Of a DNA stretch of 64,000 nt, positions 63,006 to 64,000 are shown piece after piece. The notes below the pieces were generated by a model. The model made no database searches, was not told the DNA's origin, and worked only from the letters and a program-made list of their open reading frames with translations. How positions within the stretch are numbered: the stretch's first letter is position 1; each line of letters opens with the position of its first letter. The position numbers and the translations under genes are program-made. Source of the stretch: Calliopum simillimum (Eukaryota; Arthropoda; Insecta; Diptera; Lauxaniidae); the NCBI GenBank assembly GCA_951812925.1, contig OX638369.1, positions 57,054,228-57,118,227 on the forward strand, in the 5' to 3' direction.

Positions 63006-64000
63006 GCTAATCCTAACTCTTACAGAAAAATGTTGGTCTCCAATTTTGTAGCACAGGAAATTTCCTACAAAAGTACGTTAAAAGTATTTGCGTACGACTT
63101 CTAGTTTAGGAGATCACCCAATTTAAAAAGTTGTTAACAGTTATGATATGAAATACTACCTATGAGTTCATAGTAAAATATCTTACTTTTTAAATTGCAA
63201 TAACTCTTCAATGAGAAGTTGTACAAACAAAACTAAAATGCCGTTTGAAAGACAATTTAATTTTCTATATATAGTACAAAATTTTTATTTCGAACGGCTC
63301 ATGACCTTAAAAATATTCTTGAATAACCGTTAAGGCTTCGAAATTACTGGTTTTTTAAGGATATCTGCGAATTGGTAAGTACTACGATAAAAAGTAATGG
63401 GACCAAATTTGTAGAAAATTACAAGATCTACAAAAAATAAGCGATATGTGTACACATTGAAGTAACCGTTTAGAAGATATTCCAAAAAACCCTTAAAATG
63501 CCAAAAAACCGGTTTCTATTGAATATCTTCTATACGGTTACTTCTATGTGTACACATATCGCTTATTTTTTGTAGATCTTGTTATTCTCTATAAATTTGG
63601 TCCCATTACTTTTTATCGTAGTACTTACCAATTCGGAGATATCCTTAAAAAACCAGTAATTTCGAAGCCTTAACGGTTATTCAAGAATATTTTTAAGGTC
63701 ATGAGCCGATCGAAAAAAAAATTTTATACGGTATATAGAAAATTAAATTATCTTTTAAACGGCATTTTAATTTTGTTTGTACAACTTCTCATTGAAGAGT
63801 TATTGCAATTTAAAAAGTAAGATATTTTAAAATGAACTCATAGGTAGTATTTCATATCATAACTGTTAACAACTTTTTAAATTGGGTGATCTCTTAAACT
63901 AGAAGTCGTACGCAAATACTTTTAACGTACTTTTGTAGGAAATTTCCTGTGCTACAAAATTGGAGACCAACATTTTTCTGTAAGAGTTAGCATTAGCGAG
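63006..64000. mobile_element. Long near-perfect palindrome, runs off window end
   Basis: ctcgctaatcctaactctta at 63002 pairs with the last bases of the window (taagagttagcattagcgag). The arms of about 495 bp meet near 63503. Only scattered differences are seen, so it is a young foldback element. Its true right end lies beyond the window. Confidence 0.85.

Larger units (their letters stand above)
59404..64000 (-). other. Probable intron of DNAJA2-like gene, full of repeats
   Basis: No J-domain exon is recognisable to the window end, so the sequence upstream of the terminal exon is presumably intron. It holds the dispersed repeat at 59480-62420 and three palindromes. Confidence 0.45.

Overview
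The window is eukaryotic and looks like the genome of a higher fly (Diptera). It is AT-rich, with spliced exons, Helentron repeats whose core reads like the Drosophila DINE-1 core (recalled, not searched), LOA- and R1-type retrotransposons, mariner and piggyBac elements, and a Ty3/gypsy element. A tephritid-like fly is my guess; no species marker is visible. Host coding sequence is about 1.4 kb of 64 kb. Layout: (1) 1-13.4 kb holds the 3' part of a plus-strand gene for an Ig + fibronectin-III surface protein: an exon at 4724-5212, a 7.4-kb intron and the terminal exon at 12597-12823. The intron carries an intact antisense LOA-type retrotransposon (5591-11036) inserted in an older inverted-repeat element, and a second inverted-repeat element at 11318-12501. 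(2) 13.4-35.6 kb has no host gene. It holds dead mariner-type elements, Helentron copies, long inverted-repeat (foldback) elements, a perfect 477-bp (CCTAA)n array and broken LOA-like and R1-like retrotransposons. (3) 35.66-54.75 kb is one nested structure. A piggyBac element (transposase at 36102-38042, minus) was split by a foldback element with CACGGTG ends. That foldback received a TAGAGTGG-type foldback (itself carrying a Helentron) and a 12.4-kb LTR retrotransposon with apparently identical 857-bp LTRs. (4) 54.78-58.7 kb holds a foldback element with tRNA-like segments in both arms, a dead mariner and a truncated Helentron. (5) 58.72-59.40 kb is the terminal exon, minus strand, of a DNAJA2-type Hsp40 gene; the rest to 64 kb is probably its intron and is again repeats and palindromes. 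The two host genes converge on about 46 kb of transposon-derived DNA. The main theme is the number of long inverted-repeat elements: over a dozen, in at least four terminus classes (CACGGTG with 4-bp target duplication, TAGAGTGG with 8 bp, CACAGGCC, CAGGGTGATT with TA). Several otherwise different ones share an internal poly-T/GATATC module and a short sequence phrase. Because each palindrome keeps a second copy of its own sequence, insertions into one arm can be dated and their empty target sites read directly.
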